A stretch of 19,691 bases of DNA, from NCBI GenBank assembly GCA_903912405.1, contig CAIWHF010000068.1:1-19691 (forward strand), in the 5' to 3' direction. A program made the position numbers and the translations under genes. Shown piece after piece: positions 1 to 7,946 of this stretch. How positions within the stretch are numbered: the stretch's first letter is position 1; each line of letters opens with the position of its first letter. A model generated the notes under the pieces. It made no database searches. It saw nothing but the letters and a program-made list of their open reading frames with translations, and was not told the DNA's origin. The DNA is from an uncultured Bacteroidota bacterium. Lineage in GTDB: Bacteria; Bacteroidota; Bacteroidia; Chitinophagales; Chitinophagaceae.

Positions 1-66
1 ATCTTTTTTAATACATGAAAAAAGAGAAGTTGTTACAAGAATTAAAAGAATAATTTTACTTTTCAT
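1..66 (-). CDS. Lipoprotein, N-terminal fragment (runs off the window)
   Basis: Reading the minus strand from an ATG at 66 gives 22 codons open to the window edge. They start MKSKIILLILVTTSLFSC and continue IKKD. This is a textbook lipoprotein signal: a short lysine n-region, a hydrophobic stretch, then LFSC with the cysteine at residue 18 as the lipid site. The Lys/Asp residues straight after the cysteine are common in Bacteroidota lipoproteins. The start lies 12 bp after the stop of the upstream 104-residue gene on the same strand, so the two are probably co-transcribed. Nothing can be said about function because the mature protein lies outside the window. Confidence 0.6.
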   Translation of the reverse strand, partial: MKSKIILLILVTTSLFSCIKKD

Positions 67-78
67 ATTTTATTATTT

Positions 79-393
79 TTACCAAAGGAGTTCTTTGTCC
101 TGCTCCTCAGTAGTTGTTTTGTTATGTAATCTACTATTATACTTTTGAATTTGGCGTTCATAAATTAATTGAGCAATATGCTTAGCGATATCTTCATGAT
201 GCAAAATTTCTTTTATTTTTTTCTCTGAAATATCTAAACGATACAACATTTGAAAAAACTCCTCGGCTCCCGATTGAATCCATTCTATTACTTTTTGCTC
301 TAACACTTTTAAGAGCATTTCTTCATCAACGGTTTCTGGAAGAACCAATTCGTATTGCTTTGCTATTTCTTGAGCCAACTGTGCTGATTGCAT
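79..393 (-). CDS. Uncharacterised small helical protein, 104 aa
   Basis: No named family is recognised. The protein is soluble, without a signal peptide or membrane segment, and looks almost wholly alpha-helical and charged. Helices are likely at about 2-12, 23-40, 42-52, 55-66 and 68-85, followed by a polar tail rich in K, T and E. The central stretch (LYRLDISEKK, then LIYERQIQK and SR) resembles conserved hypothetical proteins I recall from Bacteroidota, but I cannot name one. It follows glyQS on the same strand beyond a hairpin terminator, and 12 bp separate it from the next lipoprotein gene. A TAACTTTA sequence (398-405, minus strand), one mismatch from the -7 consensus, ends 4 nt before the ATG, so it may have its own promoter. 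Confidence 0.7.
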   Translation of the reverse strand: MQSAQLAQEIAKQYELVLPETVDEEMLLKVLEQKVIEWIQSGAEEFFQMLYRLDISEKKIKEILHHEDIAKHIAQLIYERQIQKYNSRLHNKTTTEEQDKELLW

Positions 394-416
394 ATCGTAA
401 AGTTACAGTAATAGCA

Positions 417-446
417 TGTAAAAAGGCATGATTTTCATCATGCCTT
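417..446 (-). terminator. Rho-independent terminator after glyQS
   Basis: The arms AAGGCATGAT (423-432) and ATCATGCCTT (437-446) form a perfect 10-bp stem with a 4-nt loop. Read on the minus strand, the stem runs into a short T run (plus-strand A's at 418-422). It begins about 22 nt after the glyQS stop codon, as expected for a terminator of that gene. The plus-strand side lacks a T tract, so it looks one-directional. Confidence 0.75.
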
Positions 447-468
447 ATATAGTTAAATTCTATACTGT

Positions 469-1896
469 TTAATATTGAACTGCATTTAATACCAGTTGCT
501 TAATATCTTTTATAGCAACTCGTTCTTGCAGCATACTATCTCTGTGTCTTATGGTTACGGTACCATCTTCTTTTGTTTGATGATCAACAGTGACACAAAA
601 TGGCGTTCCAAGGGCATCCATTCTTCTATAGCGTTTTCCAATAGCGTCTTTCTCTTCATAAAAACATTTAAATGAACCTCTACATTCCGCCAATAATTCT
701 TTGGCAATTTCGGGCAAACCATCTTTTTTCAATAATGGTAAAATAGCCAGTTTATAAGGCGCCAACATTGCAGGCAGTTTCAACACCACACGAGCATCTT
801 GCTTTTCTGCCGTACTCAAATCTTCTTCTTGATACGCTTCGCTCAACAACATTAAGAAGGTGCGATCTAAGCCTATAGAGGTTTCTACAACATAAGGCAA
901 ATAATGTTGATTAAGCTCTGTATCGAAGTAGGTCAGTTTTTTACCACTAAACTGCTGATGGTTTTTTAAATCAAAATCGGTTCTGCTATGTATCCCTTCC
1001 AATTCTTTAAAACCCATAGGAAAATCGTATTCAATATCACAAGCAGCATCTGCATAGTGAGCTAATTTCACATGGTCATGAAAACGATATTTATCTGGAC
1101 TAATCCCTAAACTTAAATGCCATTTCATACGTGCCTCTTTCCAATACTGATACCATTCTTGCTGCGTGCCAGGACGAACAAAAAATTGCATTTCCATTTG
1201 TTCAAACTCTCGCATTCTAAAAATAAAGCCGCGCGCTACAATTTCATTTCTAAAGGCCTTTCCAATTTGAGCTATCCCAAATGGGATTTTCATTCTACCA
1301 GTTTTTTGAACATTCAAGAAATTAACAAATATACCCTGTGCCGTTTCTGGTCGTAAGTAAATCTCACTGCTTTCTTCTGCAACACTTCCCAATTGGGTGC
1401 CAAACATTAAATTAAATTGTCGAACTTCCGTCCAGTTGCAAGTGCCGCTAACCGAGCATTTAATATTATTGGTGTCAATCAAGTTTTTCAACCCTACAAA
1501 ATCATCAGCAGCTATAAGTTGCTCCATCGTAGTTAAAATCGATGCTGCAGCATCTGGGGCTAATTGCTCAGCAAATGCCTCAATTAAATGATCGACCCTA
1601 TAGCGTTTTTTAGAATCCTTATTATCAATCATGGGATCGCTAAAATTGTCTACATGGCCACTCGCTTTCCAAGTTGTTGGGTGCATAAAAATGGCAGCAT
1701 CTATACCCACAATATGATCATGCAGTTGCGTCATGCTTTTCCACCAATAATCTTTGATGTTCTTTTTTAATTCTGCTCCATTCTGCCCATAATCATAAAC
1801 AGCGCCTAAGCCATCATATATTTCGCTTGAAGGGAATACAAATCCATACTCTTTGCAATGACTAATAATTGCTTGTAATTTATTTTCGTTTGCCAT
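469..1896 (-). CDS. glyQS: Glycine--tRNA ligase, class II, single-chain dimeric type
   Basis: Charges tRNA-Gly with glycine using ATP in the cytoplasm. At 475 residues it is the eukaryote/archaeon-like alpha2 form found in Bacteroidota, not the alpha2beta2 form encoded by separate glyQ and glyS genes. The N-terminus carries the family's glycine/tyrosine-rich motif (DGLGAVYDYGQNG, about 28-40). RPETAQGIF lies at 182-190. Class II motif 2 follows, with FRNE at 215-218 and REFEQME at 229-235. Motif 3 (SIGLDR) is at about 340-345. The anticodon-binding domain covers about 370-470. The start gives MANEN and lies 7 nt after a perfect -7 promoter box. The gene is often labelled glyS. A hairpin terminator follows the stop. 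Confidence 0.96.
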   Translation of the reverse strand: MANENKLQAIISHCKEYGFVFPSSEIYDGLGAVYDYGQNGAELKKNIKDYWWKSMTQLHDHIVGIDAAIFMHPTTWKASGHVDNFSDPMIDNKDSKKRYRVDHLIEAFAEQLAPDAAASILTTMEQLIAADDFVGLKNLIDTNNIKCSVSGTCNWTEVRQFNLMFGTQLGSVAEESSEIYLRPETAQGIFVNFLNVQKTGRMKIPFGIAQIGKAFRNEIVARGFIFRMREFEQMEMQFFVRPGTQQEWYQYWKEARMKWHLSLGISPDKYRFHDHVKLAHYADAACDIEYDFPMGFKELEGIHSRTDFDLKNHQQFSGKKLTYFDTELNQHYLPYVVETSIGLDRTFLMLLSEAYQEEDLSTAEKQDARVVLKLPAMLAPYKLAILPLLKKDGLPEIAKELLAECRGSFKCFYEEKDAIGKRYRRMDALGTPFCVTVDHQTKEDGTVTIRHRDSMLQERVAIKDIKQLVLNAVQY

Positions 1897-1903
1897 AATG
1901 CAA

Positions 1904-1911
1904 CAAAATTA
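1904..1911 (-). promoter_or_regulatory. Promoter -7 box of glyQS
   Basis: The minus strand reads TAATTTTG, a perfect match to the Bacteroidota -7 element TAnnTTTG. Its G lies 7 nt before the glyQS ATG, so transcription would start only a few bases before, or at, the start codon. No TTTG-like -33 element is visible at the usual 19-21 bp spacing, which lowers confidence. Confidence 0.5.
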
Positions 1912-1978
1912 ATTGTTTTGATTGATTGTTCTATGTTTTATAATATCCTTTGTTTAATTTTCATTAAAAATGCTAACT

Positions 1979-2401
1979 ATGAAATGGATTTTATGCACCC
2001 TATTTTTAAGCTTTAGCATGCACTGTGCTGCTGGTCAACTAGCTGAAAAGGCAATTTTAGCGGTGTTAAATAAACAAGTAAGCGCTTGGAACGATGGCGA
2101 TCTTTCCCGCTATATGGAAGGTTACTGGCAATCGGACAGCCTCGTATTTATTGGCAAAAAGGGATGTACTTATGGTTATGAGGCTACTTTAAACAACTAT
2201 AAAAAAGCCTATCCAGATAAATCAGCTATGGGGCAATTGCACTTTAGCGATATCCATTTCAAGAAAATATCCAGACGCAATTATATGGTAATTGGGGCTT
2301 GGCATTTACAAAGAAGCATTGGAAATTTGGATGGTTGTTTTTCCTTATTCCTAAGAAAAAGAAAAATGCATTGGCATATTATAGCCGATCACTCTTCCTA
2401 A
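1979..2401 (+). CDS. Exported NTF2-like / SnoaL-like (DUF4440-type) protein
   Basis: A protein of about 140 residues with a signal peptide (MKWILCTLFLSFSMHCAAG) and a mature part that reads like the NTF2-like alpha+beta cone fold. It has an N-terminal helix (AEKAILAVLNKQVSAWNDGDLSRYMEGYW), a strand with SDSLVFIG, a YGYEATLNNYKKAYP helix segment, and C-terminal strands ending in WHIIADHSS. This pattern fits the DUF4440/SnoaL group, whose members bind small ligands or act as minor enzymes; the actual role here is unknown. An in-frame ATG 9 nt upstream (1970) is possible, but the later Met gives the cleaner signal peptide. The stop codon directly abuts the stop of the opposing TonB receptor gene. 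Confidence 0.75.
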   Translation: MKWILCTLFLSFSMHCAAGQLAEKAILAVLNKQVSAWNDGDLSRYMEGYWQSDSLVFIGKKGCTYGYEATLNNYKKAYPDKSAMGQLHFSDIHFKKISRRNYMVIGAWHLQRSIGNLDGCFSLFLRKRKMHWHIIADHSS

Positions 2402-4780
2402 TTAAAACGCTATTATAAATCCTATAGTAGGTATAGTATTGGCTTTCTCTTTTGGAGTTGCATAATAGACACCATTACTACCATCTGCCTTTAAACCTAG
2501 TCCGTCGGTTGTTAAAAAGGCTGTATTATCTGCATTTCTAGCAAAGGTATAGGTTGGTATTTGGGTTTGCATACTGGCAAATAAATTGGTTATGTCCATA
2601 AACAAATCCAAACTCCATTTTTTGTAATTCCATTTTTTATCAATCCTAAAATCGCAAGCATAAAATGGATCTAATCTAAACTGATTGAATTTGCTATTAT
2701 CATAAACAGAATTGCCAGTTGCAGCATATACACTTCTAGACGCTAGTGTATCTAGTGGTGTATAAGGCACACCGCCCTGATATCTGAATTTAAGTCCCAA
2801 CTCCAAATTATTTTTCAATTTCAATCCTCCTATAAAGGAAATTAAATGCTGATTATCCCAAGCAGCCGAATAGTAGTTGCCATTTAAATTTGAAAACGTG
2901 GTTTTGAAATAGGTATAAGAAAGTACTACAAAATAATTTTTTACTAGTTTTTGTTGGAATTGAAACTCTATACCTCGGCTTTTTCCTAAGCCCGTTGCCA
3001 CAACTGGCTCGTTGCCCAATATGCTAAAATCTCCTCCTTTATTGGCTAAGGAAATGCCATCTATTTGTGAAACCGGATAATTGGTATAGCGCTTATCAAA
3101 AGCTTCTAGTGTAAATCTTGTAGCAATCGCAGGTAAAAATTCTAAACCAGCCACCATATGATTGCATTGAATATAGGGCACTAGATTAGAAAAATTATTG
3201 TTAGCATCTTTATAACCCAACACCGTATAAGAAGGTAATTTATAATAAGATCCAATGGCTGTATTCAATTTCAATTGTGGCATCAATACATAAGAGGCAG
3301 AAAGGCGCGGAGAAAATTGCAGACCTGCTTTGGTAAAACTATTACCATCTATACGAGCACCTAAAGAAACAGACAAACGATTATCCAACATATTAAGCGC
3401 AGCCTGACCAAAAGCGCCATATTTCCAAAACTGCATAGCACTTGTAGACTGTATCTTTCTATTCGTGTCTAATTTTGCAAATACACTGTTTTCGAAACTT
3501 ACATGCTGCAACATGGTTCCAAAACTGTAACTAAATTGATTAATGAATTTATTATACTCAAATCGCAATTTTGTTTCTGCCTCTTTCGAAACTATTCTCA
3601 AATTACGATTGGCTTCACTTGGATTTTGATTGTCTTCGTATTTATTATATTCGTTTTGCAACCTATTTCTACTAAAGGTCAAATTCCAATAACCCTTGTC
3701 TAGCGATTTTTTTAATCCATAACCATTGGTATAGCTCCATTGATCAATAAAGGGATTAGTTTTAAGAATAAACAAATTTTCTGGAGATAAGGTGCCAGGG
3801 TTTTGAAAAGTAAAATGATCTATAGCACCCACAGCTAGTGTATATAAAGACAATTTGTTTGTTAGCTTAACATCTACCTTATACTGAAAATCCCAATACG
3901 AAGGCTGAATAGGCAATTTTAATAATTGAAACAATAATTGCAAATAAGATCTTCTGGCTGATGCCATAAAGCTCACTTTCTTGCTAATAGGACCATCAAT
4001 AGTATAGGCTGCTTCTGATGCTCCTAATCTAAAGTTTTGGTCTAATTTTTGAGCATTCGCTTTGCGCTGTTTTAATTGTAAAATTCCAGAAAGTGGATTA
4101 TCATATTTTGCTGGAAAAGCTCCTGTATACAAGGTTACATCTTCTATAAAGGAGATATTTAAAATACCGGTTGGTCCGCCGCCGCTTCCTTGTGTAGCAA
4201 AATGGTTGATGCTTGGCATTTCAATACCATCTAAATAATAGACGTTTTCGTTGGGCGCACCACCTCTAATAATAATATCATTTCTATATCCACCAACCGA
4301 ACCGGCTGTACCACTTACACCCGGAAAAGCCTGAATCACTCTACTTACATCAAAATTACCACCGGGATTACTTTTTATTTCTTGGGCCGATAGTGATTGG
4401 ATGCTTAATGGCGTTTCGGCATTTTTCTTAAATGGATTTTTCTTGATCAACACCTCTGCTAAAATTTTGCTTGCAGGCTCCATTTCAATACTAACTACTT
4501 CAGAATTTCCTGTGCTTACTACAATATTATAAATCTTTTGAGCTTCGTATCCTATACAATTTACCTGAACGGTATAGGTTTTGGTTGGGATTTTTGAAAT
4601 CACGAATAAACCATTGGTATCACTTGCAGCTCCTAAATTGGTGCCTATCAATTGTATAGCAGCGCCAACAATAGGCTGTTGTGTTTGTTTGTCTTTTACC
4701 AAACCACTAATGATGCCGGTTTGGGCAAAAAGGCTCGAACTAATAAATAGACTAAGAAGCAGAAGGAAATAACGACTCAT
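2402..4780 (-). CDS. TonB-dependent outer-membrane receptor with N-terminal carboxypeptidase-like domain
   Basis: A 792-residue outer-membrane importer energised by TonB. The signal peptide covers residues 1-19, with cleavage expected at SLFA|Q. A CarboxypepD_reg-like beta-sandwich follows at about 23-103 (GLVKDKQTQQPIVGAAIQLIGT, DTNGLF). The plug domain lies at about 125-235 (SRVIQAFPGV, IIIRGGAPNENVYYLDGI). A long aromatic-rich 22-strand-type barrel follows and ends in PTIGFIIAF, with the C-terminal Phe typical of outer-membrane barrels. No SusD-like lipoprotein gene is adjacent, so it does not look like a glycan SusCD pair. The substrate (siderophore, metal, vitamin or peptide) cannot be read from the sequence. 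It is transcribed divergently from dgt. Confidence 0.93.
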   Translation of the reverse strand: MSRYFLLLLSLFISSSLFAQTGIISGLVKDKQTQQPIVGAAIQLIGTNLGAASDTNGLFVISKIPTKTYTVQVNCIGYEAQKIYNIVVSTGNSEVVSIEMEPASKILAEVLIKKNPFKKNAETPLSIQSLSAQEIKSNPGGNFDVSRVIQAFPGVSGTAGSVGGYRNDIIIRGGAPNENVYYLDGIEMPSINHFATQGSGGGPTGILNISFIEDVTLYTGAFPAKYDNPLSGILQLKQRKANAQKLDQNFRLGASEAAYTIDGPISKKVSFMASARRSYLQLLFQLLKLPIQPSYWDFQYKVDVKLTNKLSLYTLAVGAIDHFTFQNPGTLSPENLFILKTNPFIDQWSYTNGYGLKKSLDKGYWNLTFSRNRLQNEYNKYEDNQNPSEANRNLRIVSKEAETKLRFEYNKFINQFSYSFGTMLQHVSFENSVFAKLDTNRKIQSTSAMQFWKYGAFGQAALNMLDNRLSVSLGARIDGNSFTKAGLQFSPRLSASYVLMPQLKLNTAIGSYYKLPSYTVLGYKDANNNFSNLVPYIQCNHMVAGLEFLPAIATRFTLEAFDKRYTNYPVSQIDGISLANKGGDFSILGNEPVVATGLGKSRGIEFQFQQKLVKNYFVVLSYTYFKTTFSNLNGNYYSAAWDNQHLISFIGGLKLKNNLELGLKFRYQGGVPYTPLDTLASRSVYAATGNSVYDNSKFNQFRLDPFYACDFRIDKKWNYKKWSLDLFMDITNLFASMQTQIPTYTFARNADNTAFLTTDGLGLKADGSNGVYYATPKEKANTIPTIGFIIAF

Positions 4781-4919
4781 AATTTAGTTTTATTTTTCAA
4801 TAACAATTATCATAAGATTTTGTTTAAGCAAACCATAAAATAATCCATTTTTAGTACGACATTTTTTTACTAATTATGCTATTAAAGTTGCATTTTTGCA
4901 AGACTAACTCTTTAAGCCA

Positions 4920-6317
4920 ATGGCAATGCAATGGAATACGCTTTTTACTACACAACGAACGGGTGAAAGCAGTATTAAATTTCCGAATCCCGATCAGGTA
5001 AGAACTTCTTTTTTACGCGATTATGATCGCATTATTTTTTCTTCTGCCTTTAGGCGACTGCAAAATAAAACACAGGTTTTCCCACTTCCTGGTTCGGTAT
5101 TAGTACACAATAGATTGACGCACAGTTTAGAAGTAGCCTCTGTGGGCCGTTCGCTAGGCAAAGCGGTTGGTGGCTGCATAGCAGCCAAATACCCAAATGA
5201 AGGAGCTGTTTTTCAAGAGTTTTACAATTATGAATTAGCATCGGTTATAGCAGCTGCTAGTTTGGCACATGATATTGGCAACCCCCCATTTGGTCATTCT
5301 GGAGAGGATGCCATACGAGATTATTTTTCTAACCTTGACGAAAGCACAAGAACATTTATTAAAAACCATATTAGGGAAGAAGACTTTAAAGACTTTTTAT
5401 TTTTTGAAGGCAATGCTAATGCACTCCGTGTACTTACCAATTCCTTTAAAGAAGAAGAAGCTGGTGGCTTTAAACTCACCCTTACTACCTTAGCCTCTAT
5501 AGTTAAATATCCTTGTCGCGCCAGCGAAGGTTTTGATAAGAAATCGGGGCTTATAGCTACCAAAAAATCGGGCTATTTTAAAAGTGAAGAAGCTTTATTT
5601 CAACAGTTAATTCAAACGTTAGAAATCCCAAAAATAGAAGGCCTTGAAAGCGTATATGCACGTCACCCCTTTGTTTACTTAGTAGAAGCAGCCGATGATA
5701 TCTGCTACCGTATTATCGATATTGAAGATGCTCACCGCCTAGGTATTGTTTCTTTTGAAAAAATGGCAAGTTTGTTTTTACCTTTCTTCGAAAAAGAAAC
5801 CGGCTTTAATAGTGTGGAGTACATTCATAAAAAACTGAGCGCTATTCAAGACCCCAATCAAAAAGTGCAATTTATTCGTGCTAAATGGATTGGACTCATG
5901 GTAGAAAAGCTCACGATAGCCTTTATGGAGGCGGAGCAGCAATTGTTAGACGGCACACTTCAACAACCACTTTTAGAAATTATGCCAGCAGCATATACAA
6001 GTTTACTTCAAGAAATAGAATACTTTTCATTGCACGAAATCTATCGATATAAATCTGTTGTAGAAATTGAAATTGCTGGTTTTCATATCATTGGAGGCTT
6101 ACTACAGGCTTTTATTAGTGCTCTAATGCAACCACAAACTATGAAATCAAAAAACCTGTTGCATTTAATTCCAAAACAATTTGTAATAGATACGCATCCA
6201 GCAAAAACATATGCATCTATTCAATCTATAGTAGACTACATTGCTGGCATGACCGATTTATATGCCTTAGATTTGTACCGCAAAATAACCGGCATTAATG
6301 TGCCCGAATTAAAGTAA
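4920..6317 (+). CDS. dgt: Deoxyguanosinetriphosphate triphosphohydrolase (dGTPase), HD superfamily
   Basis: Hydrolyses dGTP (or related dNTPs) to the deoxynucleoside and triphosphate, so it helps set dNTP pools. Length is 465 residues. The HD-domain metal ligands are visible: H68 (NRLTH), H117-D118 (SLAHDIGNPPFGH) and an Asp in AADDICYR (259-260). The N-terminal FSSAFRRLQNKTQVFPL segment (about 40-56) is a hallmark of the dGTPase family. Close homologues prefer dGTP, but some family members accept any dNTP, so the exact substrate is inferred. An ATG two codons downstream (4926, MQWN) is an equally plausible start. CATTTTTG at 4891-4898 is one mismatch from the -7 consensus. One base separates its stop from the ATG of the next gene. 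Confidence 0.93.
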   Translation: MAMQWNTLFTTQRTGESSIKFPNPDQVRTSFLRDYDRIIFSSAFRRLQNKTQVFPLPGSVLVHNRLTHSLEVASVGRSLGKAVGGCIAAKYPNEGAVFQEFYNYELASVIAAASLAHDIGNPPFGHSGEDAIRDYFSNLDESTRTFIKNHIREEDFKDFLFFEGNANALRVLTNSFKEEEAGGFKLTLTTLASIVKYPCRASEGFDKKSGLIATKKSGYFKSEEALFQQLIQTLEIPKIEGLESVYARHPFVYLVEAADDICYRIIDIEDAHRLGIVSFEKMASLFLPFFEKETGFNSVEYIHKKLSAIQDPNQKVQFIRAKWIGLMVEKLTIAFMEAEQQLLDGTLQQPLLEIMPAAYTSLLQEIEYFSLHEIYRYKSVVEIEIAGFHIIGGLLQAFISALMQPQTMKSKNLLHLIPKQFVIDTHPAKTYASIQSIVDYIAGMTDLYALDLYRKITGINVPELK

Positions 6318-6318
6318 A

Positions 6319-7533
6319 ATGAACCCAAAGCAATTAGTCATTTCAGCATTTGATTACCCCTTATCTCAGGAGGATATTGCACAATATCCTTTAGAACAAA
6401 GAGATCATTCTAAATTATTGGTCTACAAAGAAAAAACAATAGCTCATCACTTTTATTATCAATTGCCGGAGTTACTTCCTAGTGATTATACCTTAGTATT
6501 CAACGAAAGTAAAGTGGTGCATGCTCGCTTACTATTTGAAAAAGCTAGCGGAGGAAAAATAGAATTATTTTGTTTAGAGCCTGATGCAGCTCGCTATAGC
6601 CAAGTGCCCTTAGCCATGCAAGAAAAAGGAAGTGTTTATTGGAATGTATTAGTAGGTGGTGCTAACAAGTGGAAAAACGAAGATCCTATATTTTTAAAAA
6701 CTACCGAATTAACGATCACTGCAAAAAAGATAGCACGCTTCGATACACATTTTTTAATTGAATTTACTTGGGATCAAGCTTCTTGGAGCTTTGCAGAAGT
6801 ATTACAGCATGCAGGCAACATTCCCTTGCCTCCTTATATGCAAAGAAGCGCAGCTATTGATGATGCTACACGATACCAAACCGTATACGCAAAAGCAGAA
6901 GGCTCTGTAGCAGCACCTACCGCTGGCTTGCATTTTACGGAAAGGCTATTGGAGCAATTACGCCAAAAAAATATTCATACAAACTTTTTACAATTACATG
7001 TGGGTGCTGGCACTTTTATGCCTGTAAAATCTAGCACTCTCGACGAACATCCTATGCATGCGGAATGGATTGTACTAGATAAAAATCAAATTCAAAACAT
7101 ACTAAAGGGATTAGCAAAAGGACTGATTGCTGTGGGCACCACATCACTTCGCAGCTTAGAAAGTATGTATTGGATAGGCTATAAATTACATTTTAATATC
7201 CCTATTGATTGGAAGGGTGTAGCAGTTGAACAATGGTTTGCCTACGAGCAAGAAAAAGAACTAGATAGCAGTGCAGCACTGCGAGCAATTATTGACTATT
7301 TAGAGGTAAACAAGCTCGAATTTATTCATACTAAAACACAGATTTTAATAGCACGTCCATATAAAGCTAAAATGGCAAAAGCGCTCATCACTAATTTTCA
7401 TCAGCCTCAATCTACCTTATTAGTATTGGTAGATGCCTTAATTGGAGAAGTATGGAAAGAGCTCTACGCACTAGCATTAAAAAATAAGTATCGCTTTTTA
7501 AGCTATGGAGATGGCTGTTTGTTTTGGCTTTAA
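6319..7533 (+). CDS. queA: S-adenosylmethionine:tRNA ribosyltransferase-isomerase family, long form
   Basis: QueA transfers and rearranges the ribose of SAM onto 7-aminomethyl-7-deazaguanine at position 34 of tRNA, giving epoxyqueuosine. Family blocks are clear: DYPLSQEDIAQYPLEQRDHSKLL near the N-terminus, LVFNESKVVHARL, IPLPPYMQR, YQTVYAKAEGSVAAPTAGLHF, LHVGAGTFMPVK, VGTTSLRSLES (272-282), TQILI (340-344), LITNFHQPQSTLL and YRFLSYGDG. At 404 residues it is about 50 longer than typical QueA (about 350). Most of the excess lies between residues 283 and 339, where E. coli QueA has only about 16 residues. Bacteroidota commonly carry such a long form, sometimes beside a normal-length QueA, so orthology with true QueA is likely but not certain. 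It is probably translationally coupled to dgt. Confidence 0.88.
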   Translation: MNPKQLVISAFDYPLSQEDIAQYPLEQRDHSKLLVYKEKTIAHHFYYQLPELLPSDYTLVFNESKVVHARLLFEKASGGKIELFCLEPDAARYSQVPLAMQEKGSVYWNVLVGGANKWKNEDPIFLKTTELTITAKKIARFDTHFLIEFTWDQASWSFAEVLQHAGNIPLPPYMQRSAAIDDATRYQTVYAKAEGSVAAPTAGLHFTERLLEQLRQKNIHTNFLQLHVGAGTFMPVKSSTLDEHPMHAEWIVLDKNQIQNILKGLAKGLIAVGTTSLRSLESMYWIGYKLHFNIPIDWKGVAVEQWFAYEQEKELDSSAALRAIIDYLEVNKLEFIHTKTQILIARPYKAKMAKALITNFHQPQSTLLVLVDALIGEVWKELYALALKNKYRFLSYGDGCLFWL

Positions 7534-7553
7534 ACAGATTGGTTATAATTTTG
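7523..7553 (+). promoter_or_regulatory. Bacteroidota-type promoter of the metal efflux operon
   Basis: TTTG (7523-7526), a 19-bp spacer, then TAATTTTG (7546-7553). This is a perfect match to the Bacteroidota -33/-7 pattern TTTG-N19-21-TAnnTTTG. The -33 element lies inside the last codons of the queA-family gene and the -7 box just after its stop. The start codon at 7569 is 15 nt beyond the box, which leaves a leader of roughly 10 nt. Confidence 0.75.
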
Positions 7554-7568
7554 TACCTTTATAATACT

Positions 7569-7946
7569 ATGCGTCGATTTGTAATCTTATTCATCATTGC
7601 CTTATATGCAATAGGCAGTACTGAATTGCACGAGTTGTTAAAACTCCCCGTGCTTACAGCGCATTTTGTAGAACATCGACAACATAATCCTAAGATTTCT
7701 TTTTGGGAATTTATTTACGAACATTACGGAGTGCCACAACCTATGGATGCTGATTATAAAAAGGATGTAGAATTGCCTTTTAAATCTACCATTACTTTTG
7801 TTTTTCATATAGTGGTAGCCCCAACCGAACCGGTATATTTCAATGCAAGCTATAGTTATCCAACCCTTCAGCATAACATTACCTATCAGAATCGTTTTGT
7901 TGCAAAAAAACAATGCCAAGATATTTGGCAGCCTCCACGTTGTTAG
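7569..7946 (+). CDS. Small conserved exported protein of the metal-RND operon, 125 aa
   Basis: The function is unknown. The start MRRFVILFIIALYAIGSTEL gives a signal peptide or single N-terminal membrane anchor. The following LHELLKLPVLTAHFVEHRQ, FWEFIYEHYG, DADYKKDVELPFKS and the C-terminal IWQPPRC match, from memory, a family of short hypothetical proteins found beside CzcA/CusA genes in Bacteroidota. The mature part has seven His (21, 32, 36, 39, 52, 80, 102) and two Cys (116 and the terminal 125), so periplasmic metal binding is possible but unproven. A longer reading from TTG at 7524 is rejected because that codon lies inside the -33 promoter element. It is first in the operon, 57 bp before the RND pump gene. 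Confidence 0.8.
   Translation: MRRFVILFIIALYAIGSTELHELLKLPVLTAHFVEHRQHNPKISFWEFIYEHYGVPQPMDADYKKDVELPFKSTITFVFHIVVAPTEPVYFNASYSYPTLQHNITYQNRFVAKKQCQDIWQPPRC

Noticed and set aside
7524..7568. A 15-codon N-terminal extension of the small metal-operon protein from TTG
   Set aside because: The TTG lies in the -33 element and the -7 box lies inside the extension. The ATG at 7569 gives a proper signal peptide.
7509..7570. An intrinsic terminator between the queA-family gene and the efflux operon
   Set aside because: No GC-rich stem followed by T's is present; the region is better explained as a promoter.
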